DNA of 64,000 nt from SAR202 cluster bacterium. Lineage in GTDB: Bacteria > Chloroflexota > Dehalococcoidia > Lucifugimonadales > UBA2962. The stretch lies in assembly GCA_009392275.1 (NCBI GenBank), contig VFGV01000022.1, positions 62,001 to 126,000 of the forward strand, in the 5' to 3' direction. The position numbers were made by a program, and so were the translations under genes. Under the pieces are notes generated by a model. The model had not been told where the DNA came from. It worked only from the letters and a program-made list of their open reading frames with translations, and did not search any database. This document shows, piece by piece, positions 1 to 8,707 of this stretch. Position 1 is the stretch's first letter. The number at the start of each line of letters is the position of its first letter.

Positions 1-226
1 CAGCGCAACTAGCAATATATATACTAATCCAAAGTATACTTGGAACGATTCTTTTTTGTTTGGACCTGAGGATAAAGGTCTACCAGATAAGGTGTTAAAT
101 ATTTTTCCGGAAGAGCAACATATCGGAATACCTATGTTTCCAAACAACAGAAGTCTTAATCTTTCTAACGCTGTAGCTATAACAAGTTATGAAGCTTGGA
201 GGCAACTAGGCTTTAGTAAAAAATAA
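1..226 (+). CDS. trmL: tRNA (cytidine(34)-2'-O)-methyltransferase TrmL, C-terminal part
   Basis: Partial gene entering from the left edge; 74 codons in frame 2 ending at TAA 224-226. The translation contains [10 protein letters not shown], then [18 protein letters not shown] and YEAWRQLGF. These match the SAM-binding trefoil-knot motifs (motifs 2 and 3) of SPOUT methyltransferases of the TrmL/CspR group, which 2'-O-methylate the wobble base of some tRNA-Leu species in the cytoplasm. The asparagine-rich [10 protein letters not shown] stretch is the most diagnostic part. The N-terminal half lies outside the window. It converges on the SDR gene, with only 3 bases between the stops. Confidence 0.85.
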   Translation, partial: SATSNIYTNPKYTWNDSFLFGPEDKGLPDKVLNIFPEEQHIGIPMFPNNRSLNLSNAVAITSYEAWRQLGFSKK

Positions 227-229
227 TAC

Positions 230-1024
230 CTACTGTGCAGTAACGCCACCATCGATCACTAACTCACTGCCAGTAATATATGAGGACTCTTCAGATGCCA
301 AAAATAAAATCGCATTTGCGATTTCATCTGCTTGTGCTAATCGACCCATAGGTATCCTGGCTACTCTCGGATCTGGAGATCCATCAGCAGTAATTCGTTC
401 GATTGCAGCACGAGCTAATGGAGTGTCAGTATACCCAGGATGAACTGAATTGACTCTAATGTTATCTTTTGCAAGCTGGATTGCAGCTACTTTCGCAAAG
501 GTACGAGAGGAGCCTTTAGCAGCTGAATAAGCGGTACCGCCCGAAGCCCCTATCATTGCATCCATAGATGAAAGAATTACTATTGAACCACCTTGATTCT
601 TACGCATAATTGGAACAACATACTTTGTACCCAAAAATATTCCTTTACTATGCACATCGAATTGTCTGTCCCATTCATCTTCTGTGGTGTTTTCGACTGA
701 AGCTGTATGTGAATTGCCAGCAGAATGAACGAGTATATCGATTTTTCCGAATTTTGCATTCGTGGCTTTCACTAATTCAGCCCATTGGCTTTCCACAGAT
801 ACATCTAGTTCCATAAATATAGCTGCTTCAGCTTTTGTTGATAAAGATTGGAGTTGTTCAGTCGTTTGAATACCACGAGTTGTGTCTATGTCTGCTACTA
901 CGACTGATGCCCCTTCTTCTATAAACAACCTCGCAGATGCCCCACCAATGCCCATCACGTTGCTATCTATCCCATTAGCTGATCCGGTAATTATTGCTAC
1001 TTTATTTTTTAGTCTCTGACTCAT
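230..1024 (-). CDS. SDR-family oxidoreductase with an insertion in the glycine-rich loop
   Basis: A 264-aa classical short-chain dehydrogenase/reductase, presumably a soluble NAD-dependent alcohol/ketone oxidoreductase; an Asp-rich end of beta-2 (VVVADID, about residue 45) favours NAD over NADP. The active site shows Ser152/153, Tyr166 and Lys170 (YSAAK), and the C-terminus has the usual YITGSELVIDGG. Two oddities are visible. The Rossmann motif TGxxxGIG is interrupted by about seven residues (D20-I26, giving TGSANGI-DSNVMGI-GG), and the usual catalytic Asn of the VNxxG motif is His125 (DVHSKG). The gene overlaps the start of the upstream MFS gene product's partner by 4 bases (stop/start ATGA), so the two are probably one transcript. 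The substrate cannot be told from sequence. Confidence 0.85.
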   Translation of the reverse strand: MSQRLKNKVAIITGSANGIDSNVMGIGGASARLFIEEGASVVVADIDTTRGIQTTEQLQSLSTKAEAAIFMELDVSVESQWAELVKATNAKFGKIDILVHSAGNSHTASVENTTEDEWDRQFDVHSKGIFLGTKYVVPIMRKNQGGSIVILSSMDAMIGASGGTAYSAAKGSSRTFAKVAAIQLAKDNIRVNSVHPGYTDTPLARAAIERITADGSPDPRVARIPMGRLAQADEIANAILFLASEESSYITGSELVIDGGVTAQ

Positions 1025-2496
1025 GCTATTTGCCTGTTTTTAGGTTTGCTCCGTCTTGCTAGAAAATATGATACTACTGTAATTAAAACACCCAAAGCAA
1101 TTACGCAGAATCCTATCAAAAATGTTGTGGTCATTCCTTCCAGAAATGAATTATAGATTCCAGCAATTGTGCCTTCTCGAACCGCATCAAGGGAAGCTGG
1201 ATATCCTTGACTAGCCATAACGCTAGTTACGATTGCAGTACCCACTGCGATACTAGTTAACGTGGATGAATTTCTAACCATATTAATGAATCCCGTAACA
1301 ACCCCTTGATCTTTTTGATTGATGATTCCATAAATAGCATTCTGTGCTGGCATGAATATAAAACCAATACCAAAACCCATCATAAAACAATATATGAATG
1401 CAAGCCAAATCGAACTATCAGTCGATAATATTGATAAAAGTAGCATTGAAATTGCACTTATTGTTAATCCGAAAGGTAAAAATATTTTCCAGCCGTTAGG
1501 GTAACGATCTGATAGCACTCCGATAGTTGGACCTGTGACCAAAAATCCTAGCGGAAGTCCTGCAATTACTAAGCCTGAAATAAAGGCTTCATAACCTTTC
1601 AGATCTTGGATATAAAACGGCAGTAAGAAAAAAATACATGAGTTGCCAAGAACTACCAAGAACATCCCAATCTGTCCAGTTAAAAACGTTCCATTCAAAA
1701 ATAGATGGAGTGGCAGTAAAGGAAATTCAAATTTTGACTCCCAAATTATAAAAGATACTAATAATAAGCCTGTAATTATAAATCCACCAATGCTGAAATA
1801 TGAGCCCCACCCAAAATCGTTTGCCTTAGAAAGAGTCAAGAGGAGCAGTAATAGTGAACCGGTAGAAAGCATCACACCTACCCAATCAAATTTATCCTTT
1901 ATTTCACCAACAAATGTAGAATCCTGATCAAATATATTTAATAAAAACCAGGCCAAAACAATCGAAATGAAGGCCAAAGGCACAGATAAAAACATGAATG
2001 CTCTCCAGCTTAATAGCGTGACAATTCCGCCTCCAATTACTGGTCCAAAAATTGCCGATAATGCCATCAAAAAGCCAAATGCCCCTAACGCTTTACCTCT
2101 ATCATTTGTGAATTTACTGATAATTATTGGTATTGTTGTTGCCTGTATCATTGCTGCAGCAACCCCTTGAAGAACTTTAAAAATTATCAGAGACAACAAA
2201 GAAGGAGCAAATCCAGAGAGTAAAGCACCAGCCATAAAAATTAACAGTCCATAGAAATACAGTCTTTTGTAGCCAATTCTATCTGCAAGTCTACCTGCAG
2301 GCATCAATAGAGCCCCTGTACTGAGCAAATACCCTAAAGCAATCCACTGCGATTCTGGGATAGTGGCATTAAAATTTTCGGTAATTACAGGAATTGCCTG
2401 ATGGATACCAAACTCATCCATAAGCGTTAACAATATTCCGGGCATTGCCGCTGCAAAAAATATCCACCTATTATTAAAAATAGCTATTTTATGCAT
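1021..2496 (-). CDS. MFS transporter, DHA2 (EmrB/QacA) type, 14 membrane segments
   Basis: A 491-aa integral membrane protein with about 14 hydrophobic segments. The motif GRLADRIGYKRLY (about residue 83) is the loop 2-3 signature of the major facilitator superfamily, and FGPVIGGGIVTLLSWRAFMFLSVP is the motif C/antiporter region typical of drug/proton antiporters of the DHA2 family. The likely role is proton-driven export of a small organic compound across the cytoplasmic membrane. It is translated just before the SDR gene, overlapping it by 4 bases. An exporter coupled to a dehydrogenase suggests a shared substrate, but this is inference. Confidence 0.85.
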   Translation of the reverse strand: MHKIAIFNNRWIFFAAAMPGILLTLMDEFGIHQAIPVITENFNATIPESQWIALGYLLSTGALLMPAGRLADRIGYKRLYFYGLLIFMAGALLSGFAPSLLSLIIFKVLQGVAAAMIQATTIPIIISKFTNDRGKALGAFGFLMALSAIFGPVIGGGIVTLLSWRAFMFLSVPLAFISIVLAWFLLNIFDQDSTFVGEIKDKFDWVGVMLSTGSLLLLLLTLSKANDFGWGSYFSIGGFIITGLLLVSFIIWESKFEFPLLPLHLFLNGTFLTGQIGMFLVVLGNSCIFFLLPFYIQDLKGYEAFISGLVIAGLPLGFLVTGPTIGVLSDRYPNGWKIFLPFGLTISAISMLLLSILSTDSSIWLAFIYCFMMGFGIGFIFMPAQNAIYGIINQKDQGVVTGFINMVRNSSTLTSIAVGTAIVTSVMASQGYPASLDAVREGTIAGIYNSFLEGMTTTFLIGFCVIALGVLITVVSYFLARRSKPKNRQIA

Positions 2497-2573
2497 ATCA
2501 ATTCGTTTAATTTATTAATAAATATAACGACACCAGCTAAGAAACTTTTAAAATCTGTTCTATTTCACGATGC

Positions 2574-4364
2574 CTATCTATTAACTTTCGGTAAACTGAT
2601 AAACGAAGGGTAATTCGAATCATGAAATATCGTTTGTTCCGCAATAATTACCTCAGAATCATCAAATCCTTTGCCTGTATTTAGATTTCTGTCAAAAGCA
2701 GGAAAATTGCTCGATGATATCTGTACACGTATTCGATGTCCTGCAGAAAATGACATCGCAGTAAAACCAAGATCTATCTCAAAACATTCTACTTGATTGC
2801 GATTTACAAAACACTCTGTTTCCAACGACTTATTGAACCTGGCACGTAAAATACCATCACATACATTAGTTGATTTACCATTCTCATCAACATCAAGCAA
2901 TTTTGCGGTCCAATCGGTATCAGCCACAGAAGTTTTAGCCCAAAGTCTCATAGTGACTTTTCCTGCTATTTCAAAATCCTCATCTAAAACTTCGGAAGTA
3001 TAAACAAGTACATCTTGACGATTTTCAATCACACTTTGATCCTGGACGCCCACTTCAAAAACCCCTGGTATACCATATCCATATGCTCCCCCCAAAGACG
3101 GTACAGGATTCTGAGGGTCATACATAAATTGATCCGATGATTCTGTACTATTTGAAGGTATAGTAGTTAGCTTTCCATCCCCGTTTATGGAATTAGCGCC
3201 TTCCTCACTAGTTATAAAGTAACTAACGCTTATCACATCTTCAGGCGGCCATGTTTCTTCAGCTTGCCATTTATTTTTACCCATAACAAATACGTATGCC
3301 GTTGGCTGTTTATCTATACCGTTGTCCTCTCCTTTTAGCCATCTGTCAAACCAATCCAGCTGCATCCCATGCAAGTCAATATAAGCTCCACTTGCAGTTC
3401 TACCGTAAAACTGTTGACCCGCTTGAGGAGGAGGCAAAGGAGCATGTAACCAAGGACCTACTATTAGGTGCTGCTGTCTTCTAGCTAACTCTGATCCGCC
3501 TTTTTGTTGCATTCCTTGATAACAATTAATCGACCCTCTAATAAAAATGTCGTGCCACCCAGCGATATTTAAGACAGGAATATTTACATTATGAAATTTT
3601 TCTTTGGGAGCAAATGATTTCCAATAATCATCGTAAGTTGGATGGTCTAACCAGTCATAATAAAAACCGCATAAGTCATTTTCTGAATTGTTTGTGCTAA
3701 AAGCTGACATTTCTTTCAAAGGCAAGGATTCGGACATTTGCATAGGATCTAATAGCCAATTCTGCATCTCTTCAAGCTCTCTCGTTCTGTCAGGTCTTTT
3801 TGTATAACGTCTACCAATATCGTTTTCTGCAAACCCAACAAGCCATTGGGTTATCCACCACAACTGAAATGTACCTCCCAGATATGTCCATCCATCATAA
3901 TAATCGTCTGACGTAACGCCAGGAACTATAGCTTTTAAAGATGGGGGTCCCTCGCTTGCAGCCAGCCATTGGGTGGCTCCATGATATGAAATTCCAAACA
4001 TTCCGACATTTCCATCAGACCAGGACTGTGAACCACACCACTCAACAGTGTCATACCCATCCTGCGCCTCGTTTATGTAAGGATAAAACTCTCCTTCCGA
4101 CATATGTCTACCTCTAACATCTTGGACAACTACAGCATATCCTCTACCAACTGCTCGTATTGGATCCAAATACATGCTTCGGTAAGCAGGAGTATGCTTG
4201 CCGTAAGGCAAACGCATTAATAAAACTGGACTATTAGACCGACCTTCTGGTCGATAAATGTCTGCATATAATTTTGTCCCATCTCGCATCGGTATAGGCA
4301 CATTAATTTCAACTTTACATTTATCCATATTTCGAAAATCTTTATGATTGGAAGTTGGTATCAT
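2574..4364 (-). CDS. CocE/NonD family hydrolase (X-Pro dipeptidyl-peptidase S15-like)
   Basis: A 596-aa alpha/beta hydrolase. Visible: VPIPMRDGTKLYADIYRP at the start of the core domain, the nucleophile elbow GISYHG (Ser126), a GWHDIF segment that normally carries the catalytic Asp, and GPWLHAP carrying the His. The C-terminal third (from about residue 440) is the jelly-roll domain of CocE (cocaine esterase) and PepX. Family members hydrolyse esters or amides such as acylated amino acids; the substrate here is unknown. No signal peptide is seen, so it is probably cytoplasmic. The start could also be Met13 (position 4328), which is closer to the family's usual start. A paralogue lies at 46601-48490. 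Confidence 0.88.
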   Translation of the reverse strand: MIPTSNHKDFRNMDKCKVEINVPIPMRDGTKLYADIYRPEGRSNSPVLLMRLPYGKHTPAYRSMYLDPIRAVGRGYAVVVQDVRGRHMSEGEFYPYINEAQDGYDTVEWCGSQSWSDGNVGMFGISYHGATQWLAASEGPPSLKAIVPGVTSDDYYDGWTYLGGTFQLWWITQWLVGFAENDIGRRYTKRPDRTRELEEMQNWLLDPMQMSESLPLKEMSAFSTNNSENDLCGFYYDWLDHPTYDDYWKSFAPKEKFHNVNIPVLNIAGWHDIFIRGSINCYQGMQQKGGSELARRQQHLIVGPWLHAPLPPPQAGQQFYGRTASGAYIDLHGMQLDWFDRWLKGEDNGIDKQPTAYVFVMGKNKWQAEETWPPEDVISVSYFITSEEGANSINGDGKLTTIPSNSTESSDQFMYDPQNPVPSLGGAYGYGIPGVFEVGVQDQSVIENRQDVLVYTSEVLDEDFEIAGKVTMRLWAKTSVADTDWTAKLLDVDENGKSTNVCDGILRARFNKSLETECFVNRNQVECFEIDLGFTAMSFSAGHRIRVQISSSNFPAFDRNLNTGKGFDDSEVIIAEQTIFHDSNYPSFISLPKVNR

Positions 4365-4513
4365 TGTAAGAACGTCCTTTTTTAATTATGCTGAAACAAT
4401 CTTGTGTTATATCTTGAGTCATTTTACAAACGAAAATAATTTAATTACAAAATTTATTAACTCCTGGCATATTACATCCAGGTTAGAAAATTTGTATTTA
4501 AAGCTCCGATAAC

Positions 4514-5770
4514 ATGTTAGCAGCATTAAAATTTCGAGAGTACAGAATCTTCTGGTTAGGTAATGCCACCTCAAATATAGGTATATACATGTTGTTTGCT
4601 GGCCGTCTTTGGTTAATGCATGAATTGACAGAGTCAAAAATAATGCTAGGAATCCTAACATTTGCAAGTGCTGTGCCCATATTAATGTTTTCTATGTGGG
4701 GAGGAGTAGTGGCAGATCGAGTAAATAGAGTGCGCTTAGTAACAATTACTCGTGCCTTATTTGCTTGTACCGCAATTTTAACAGGACTACTGATTGCATT
4801 CGACTTAATACTCCCATGGCACTTAATATTAATTTCACTTATAAATGGCATCTTGCTTTCATTTGACATACCTTCAAGGCAAGCAATGGTGCCAAATCTT
4901 CTTCCTAGAGAACATCTGGTTAATGCATATGCACTTCAGTCAATGCTAGGAACTGGATCAGCTATCATAGGACCAACATTTTTACCGCTTATTATTAAAA
5001 TATGGGGAATGTCTGGAGTTTTTATTTTTATTGGTGTTGCGTACGCTTTTACCACTTTAATGTTTAGTCAATTAAACAAGCAGAAAATATACCAAACAGT
5101 TAAGAATCAAAAACCATGGACAGATCTATTAGAAGGTTTAGCTTATATCCGCATTAATGGAGTGATGATCTCATTAATCTCTATCGGGATAATCACCGGA
5201 ATATTCGCTGCACCATATATGACTTTGCTGCCCGATTATGTTGCTAAGGTTCTATCGGGGAACGTAGAAAGTTACGGATATCTATTACTCAGCAGTGGTA
5301 TTGGAGGCATGTTTGGTGCAATAGCGATGGCACAATTCGGTAGATTACGTCAGTCTTCTTCTGTCCCTATGTTAACTGGTTTTGGGTTAAGAATTAGTCT
5401 AAATTATGTGCAAATTGTTACAGGTTTAGGCTTAGGTATAAGTTTAATATTTTTCTCAATAACAAACTCTTTCCATATCTCAATTATTATCATTGCTGTA
5501 GTCGGAGCATTTAGTGTCACGTTCCAAACCATAAACAATACTTTTCTACAAACTATAATTGAAGATAAGTATCGAGGTAGAGTGTCAAGTATCCATCAAT
5601 TAGGCTGGGGGGCATCAGCTTTTGGAGGACTTCTTCTAGGAATTCTAGCCCAAAGTTTTGGAACTCAGTTTGCATTAGCCTTGTGTGCTACCATTGCGAC
5701 AGTAAGTATTTTCGCTTTGTGCCTATATATAAAGCGTTTTCCTTATGCAAATACAGATACGAATAAATAG
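4514..5770 (+). CDS. MFS transporter, EntS/MFS_3-like
   Basis: A 418-aa protein with about 12 hydrophobic segments. It begins LAALKFREYRIFWLGNATSNIG, the typical opening of the MFS_3/EntS-like group (enterobactin exporter and related permeases), and has GGVVADRVNRVRL as loop 2-3 motif and FDIPSRQAMVPNLLPREHLVNAYAL, also characteristic of this group. Likely a proton-coupled exporter in the cytoplasmic membrane; the substrate is unknown. It is divergent from the CocE gene with about 150 bases between the starts, and is followed after 15 bases by the DUF998 gene, probably in one operon. Confidence 0.85.
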   Translation: MLAALKFREYRIFWLGNATSNIGIYMLFAGRLWLMHELTESKIMLGILTFASAVPILMFSMWGGVVADRVNRVRLVTITRALFACTAILTGLLIAFDLILPWHLILISLINGILLSFDIPSRQAMVPNLLPREHLVNAYALQSMLGTGSAIIGPTFLPLIIKIWGMSGVFIFIGVAYAFTTLMFSQLNKQKIYQTVKNQKPWTDLLEGLAYIRINGVMISLISIGIITGIFAAPYMTLLPDYVAKVLSGNVESYGYLLLSSGIGGMFGAIAMAQFGRLRQSSSVPMLTGFGLRISLNYVQIVTGLGLGISLIFFSITNSFHISIIIIAVVGAFSVTFQTINNTFLQTIIEDKYRGRVSSIHQLGWGASAFGGLLLGILAQSFGTQFALALCATIATVSIFALCLYIKRFPYANTDTNK

Positions 5771-5785
5771 TATGTAAGGCCGCGT

Positions 5786-6454
5786 ATGGGGAAAAATCCA
5801 AAATATCATACGTATCGCAATTGGATTTCATATGTAGCTGTGTTCAGTTTAATTGCACCAATTTATTTTATGGGTATCTCAACATACGCATCCATAATTA
5901 CTCCAGATTATAGTGTAATGTCACAAGCTTATAGCGTTTTAGCTAGACACCAAATGCCGAATGCAGTTTTAATGACATCTGGCTTCCTGGGATACGCCTT
6001 AATGATACAAACTTTAGGTCCTTTACTTTTCGTAAATACTTACAACAAAAGTTTTGGTGTGTTAATTTGGGTGCTGGTTTTTCTTTATGGGATTTCAGGA
6101 ATATTTGCATCGATCTATAAAGATGCAAGCACACAAGAAACTATCTGGAATTTGTCTGAAGGATCACTGCATGACCTCGCCTCTAGAATCGGTTTTTTTT
6201 CCATCTTGATCGCAATTATCATTTCAATTGCTAAATTAAATAAAACCATTAATAGTAGTACTTGGCGGGTTTTCTCAATCTTAATTGTGATATTAACAAT
6301 ATTTTTTGCAATATCATTTGGTATTGATGGTGCTCGATTGTTTCCAAATCATGTCGGATTAATGCAACGAGGGTTTTTCTTAACGATCATGCTATGGATA
6401 TTTGTTACGACTGCTATTTGTATTTTTATCAACTTTAAAGAAAATAAAAAGTGA
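5786..6454 (+). CDS. DUF998-like six-TM membrane protein
   Basis: A 222-aa very hydrophobic protein with about six membrane segments. An opening helix is followed by a polar loop (SVLARHQMPNAVLM), then a second helix pair, then GSLHDLASRIGFF, which resembles the G-x-x-H motif of DUF998 membrane proteins. Function is not known for the family. It starts 15 bases after the MFS gene, so both are probably cotranscribed. It runs convergently into the thioredoxin-like gene with only 2 bases between the two stop codons. Confidence 0.6.
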   Translation: MGKNPKYHTYRNWISYVAVFSLIAPIYFMGISTYASIITPDYSVMSQAYSVLARHQMPNAVLMTSGFLGYALMIQTLGPLLFVNTYNKSFGVLIWVLVFLYGISGIFASIYKDASTQETIWNLSEGSLHDLASRIGFFSILIAIIISIAKLNKTINSSTWRVFSILIVILTIFFAISFGIDGARLFPNHVGLMQRGFFLTIMLWIFVTTAICIFINFKENKK

Positions 6455-6456
6455 AT

Positions 6457-6945
6457 TTATTTAGAATCAACTAGCTCAATAATTTTTTCCAAGGAAGGAA
6501 CTTTTCCAGTTCTTTTCAATATCTCTTTACCTTCTGCGTTAACGAGCACGAACCCAGGAACTATTCCTACATTAAATCTGGATTTCAGCTGCTTTCCTAA
6601 TTCATTAGCAATATTTAGGCGAATAACTTGGACCTCATCCTTAAGTTTTTTTTCTAACCTGTCAACTTCAGGTTTAGCCGCTAGGCACCCAACTCAGTAA
6701 TCAGAGTAAAATTCTATGAATAAGGGTCGACGCGACTCCAGGACAACATTAAAATCTTCTATGGTTAAAACAGTGGCTTCGTCTCGCCGCACACTTATAA
6801 ACACAACTGACAAAATTAAAATACCAACTAACACTGCTGATATTGCTAATGCAGGATTGAATACGCGCCAAATAAAAATCCCAATAAGCGCTAAACCTGC
6901 GATACTGACAATAATAAAAGAATATTGATTAATTAAAATAGGCAT
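6457..6945 (-). CDS. Membrane-anchored thioredoxin-like selenoprotein (UxxC) with in-frame UGA
   Basis: Read through the TGA at 6694-6696, the frame gives a 162-aa protein; stopped there it would give 83 aa. Residues about 6-51 form two membrane segments. The rest is a thioredoxin fold: FIEFYSDY, then UGA84-V-G-C87, LAAKPEVDRLE, a beta strand VQVIRLNIA, and the cis-proline loop FNVGIVPGFVLVN (Pro130). UGA sits exactly where thioredoxins carry the first cysteine of CxxC, and protein similarity continues unbroken after it to TAA at 6457. A hairpin resembling a bacterial SECIS follows at 6654-6677. Family knowledge: UxxC thioredoxin-like selenoproteins occur in marine metagenomes. Inference: a periplasmic or outer-face disulfide/peroxide redox protein needing SelB and tRNA-Sec, which are not in this window. 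A nonsense mutation is the alternative. Confidence 0.8.
6654..6677 (-). promoter_or_regulatory. Candidate bacterial SECIS hairpin
   Basis: In mRNA sense, CUAAACCU (6677-6670) pairs with AGGUUAG (6660-6654): seven base pairs with one bulged A, closing a nine-base loop GAAGUUGAC. The loop starts with G, 25 bases after the UGA at 6694-6696. Known bSECIS elements have a short upper stem, a G in the first two loop positions, and a UGA-to-loop distance of about 16-37 bases; all three are met. It lies within the reading frame, as expected for bacteria. It was found by eye, not by a folding program. Confidence 0.65.
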
Positions 6946-7018
6946 TACACTAATTATCTAACAGATGAGATTTTGCAGAACAGTGCCTCCTGTTACTGAT
7001 ATTATTGCACTTTTATTC

Positions 7019-8017
7019 TTACTTTAGCTTTAATTTTTCATTTACCTTTAAGTTCACTAGGTTGATTGGCATTTGACCTAAAAAGACTCTAGCTATTTCT
7101 TCTCCAAATCTTCGAGGTCTCCTAGCCATAGAAGCATCTGAAAAGTGGCCTACATGCGCTGAGAGAACAACATTTTTCATTTTTAATAAAGGATTAGTTG
7201 GTTTTGGAGGTTCTATCTCCAAGGCGTCCAAGCCAGCGCCAGCAATCGCGCCTGACTTAAGTGCTTTAATTAATGCCCCTTCATCTACAATAGCTCCTCT
7301 AGCAGTATTAATTAAATAAGCTGTTGGTTTCATAAGCTTAAACATTGATTCGTCTATCATATGATGGGTTTCTTCATTAAGAGGACAATTAATAGAAACG
7401 TAATCGGATTCAGTAATTAGATCCACTAAAGAAACTTTTTTAATATTTAATTGTTTCCATACTTTTTCAGATAGATACGGGTCATATCCAATTATATTTA
7501 AATCAAGAGCAGCAGCCCTCTTTGCAAACGCTGAACCAATATTACCTAACCCAATAATTCCCATAGTCTCTCCATAAAGAGGACCAACATTACCGGGAAT
7601 TTTATCGTTCCATTCACCCGTACGTATAACTGAATCACCTATTATCAACTTGCGGTTACATGCTAAAAGCAAAGTTAAGGCCTGATTCGCAACTTCTTGA
7701 GTCCACATATCTGGAACATTAATCACAGCAACACCAAATTCAGTGGCTGCTTCAATGTCTACCACATCGAAGCCCACACCGGTTCTTAATACGGCCTTAC
7801 AATTTTTCAAATTTGAAAAAATATTTCGAGTAATGGGAGTGTAAACAGAGATTAATGCATCTGCATCTTTAATCTTTGATATTAACTCGGTTTCGTCGTC
7901 CAGATGATCAAGTAAGAACAATTCGGCTGAAGCTTTATTCAATGCCGACTCCGTCTTAGACATATCTAAACCTTCATATTGTCCTATGTAATATACTTTT
8001 AGCCTTTTATTTTCCAT
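7019..8017 (-). CDS. D-isomer-specific 2-hydroxyacid dehydrogenase
   Basis: A 332-aa NAD-dependent dehydrogenase of the SerA/CtBP group. Visible: the nucleotide-binding motif GIIGLGNIGSAFAKRA (about residue 150) with Asp in GYDPYL, the catalytic Arg in NTARGAIVDE, Glu in LDALEIEPP, and His in SAHVGHFSD. The substrate-binding N-terminal lobe includes VLRTGVGFDVVDIEAA. It reversibly reduces a 2-oxoacid to the D-2-hydroxyacid; the specific acid is unknown. It is divergent from the DUF454 gene. A second member of this family lies at 32825-33880. Confidence 0.88.
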   Translation of the reverse strand: MENKRLKVYYIGQYEGLDMSKTESALNKASAELFLLDHLDDETELISKIKDADALISVYTPITRNIFSNLKNCKAVLRTGVGFDVVDIEAATEFGVAVINVPDMWTQEVANQALTLLLACNRKLIIGDSVIRTGEWNDKIPGNVGPLYGETMGIIGLGNIGSAFAKRAAALDLNIIGYDPYLSEKVWKQLNIKKVSLVDLITESDYVSINCPLNEETHHMIDESMFKLMKPTAYLINTARGAIVDEGALIKALKSGAIAGAGLDALEIEPPKPTNPLLKMKNVVLSAHVGHFSDASMARRPRRFGEEIARVFLGQMPINLVNLKVNEKLKLK

Positions 8018-8113
8018 TTAAGATCCTTAATTACATCTTATTTAATAATTTTGTATAGAATTGTGAAATGCATAACGATTTTTGCAAATATTGTACATCT
8101 TCAATTTTTTAAA

Positions 8114-8548
8114 ATGTTAAGAACCATAAAAAAATATTCTTTATATGTTTTAGGATTTGTGTTTCTAGCATTAGGCATCGCCGGATACATTTTACCTGGC
8201 TTGCCAGGAACCATATTTCTAATCCTTGCAGCAACTTGTTTCGTTAGATCAAATAAAAAAATGTACAACTGGATTACAAGCCATAAAATATTTGGCAAAG
8301 TGGTCAAAGACTATTTAGATACAGGAGAAATGCCTTTGAAGGCAAAGATCTTCTCTATCGCATCGATTTGGATATTCACAACAATCTCACTGGTGTGGTC
8401 TCCTTATGGCATGATCTTCATAATTGCAGTGATCGCAATAGCAACTTCCGGAACCCTATTTATTCTTACTAGACCAACGAAACAAATAAAACCTCAAATA
8501 ACTACCCCTGAGGCAGCTGTTGAAGAGGAAGAGGGGCATACTAATTAG
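8114..8548 (+). CDS. DUF454 (YbaN-like) membrane protein
   Basis: A 144-aa inner-membrane protein of unknown function. The opening hydrophobic segment YVLGFVFLALGIAGYILPGLPGT and the following AATCFVRSNKKMYNWITSHKIFGKVVKDY are the hallmark of DUF454. Two further hydrophobic segments follow (about residues 80-120) and the tail is acidic (EEEEG). An upstream TTG at 8051 would add 21 residues, but the family starts near MLRTIKKY, so 8114 was chosen; no clear ribosome binding site supports either. Confidence 0.75.
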   Translation: MLRTIKKYSLYVLGFVFLALGIAGYILPGLPGTIFLILAATCFVRSNKKMYNWITSHKIFGKVVKDYLDTGEMPLKAKIFSIASIWIFTTISLVWSPYGMIFIIAVIAIATSGTLFILTRPTKQIKPQITTPEAAVEEEEGHTN

Positions 8549-8600
8549 GCTTAAATTTCGCGAACAGTTTTCCGTTTTTCATAGTTAAAACCGTGAAAAT

Positions 8601-8675
8601 TGGAGCGGGAGACGGGATTCGAACCCGCGACAACTTGCTTGGGAAGCAAGTACTCTACCACTGAGCTACTCCCGC
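8601..8675 (-). tRNA. tRNA-Gly(CCC)
   Basis: Full cloverleaf on the minus strand: acceptor GCGGGAG/CTCCCGC, D arm TAGCTCAGTGGTAGAG, anticodon stem CTTGC/GCAAG around loop TTCCCAA (anticodon CCC), and T arm CGCGGGTTCGAATCCCGT. The discriminator is U and the 3' CCA is encoded (8601-8603). Confidence 0.97.
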
Positions 8676-8707
8676 TTTTAATTATCATAGCTTTAACGTC
8701 TTTTTAA

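Noticed and set aside
6677-6693. A hairpin directly after the UGA (GCC-UAGC-GGC) as the SECIS
   Set aside because: Its loop is only about 10-14 bases from UGA, too near, and the stem is short; the hairpin at 6654-6677 fits the rules better.
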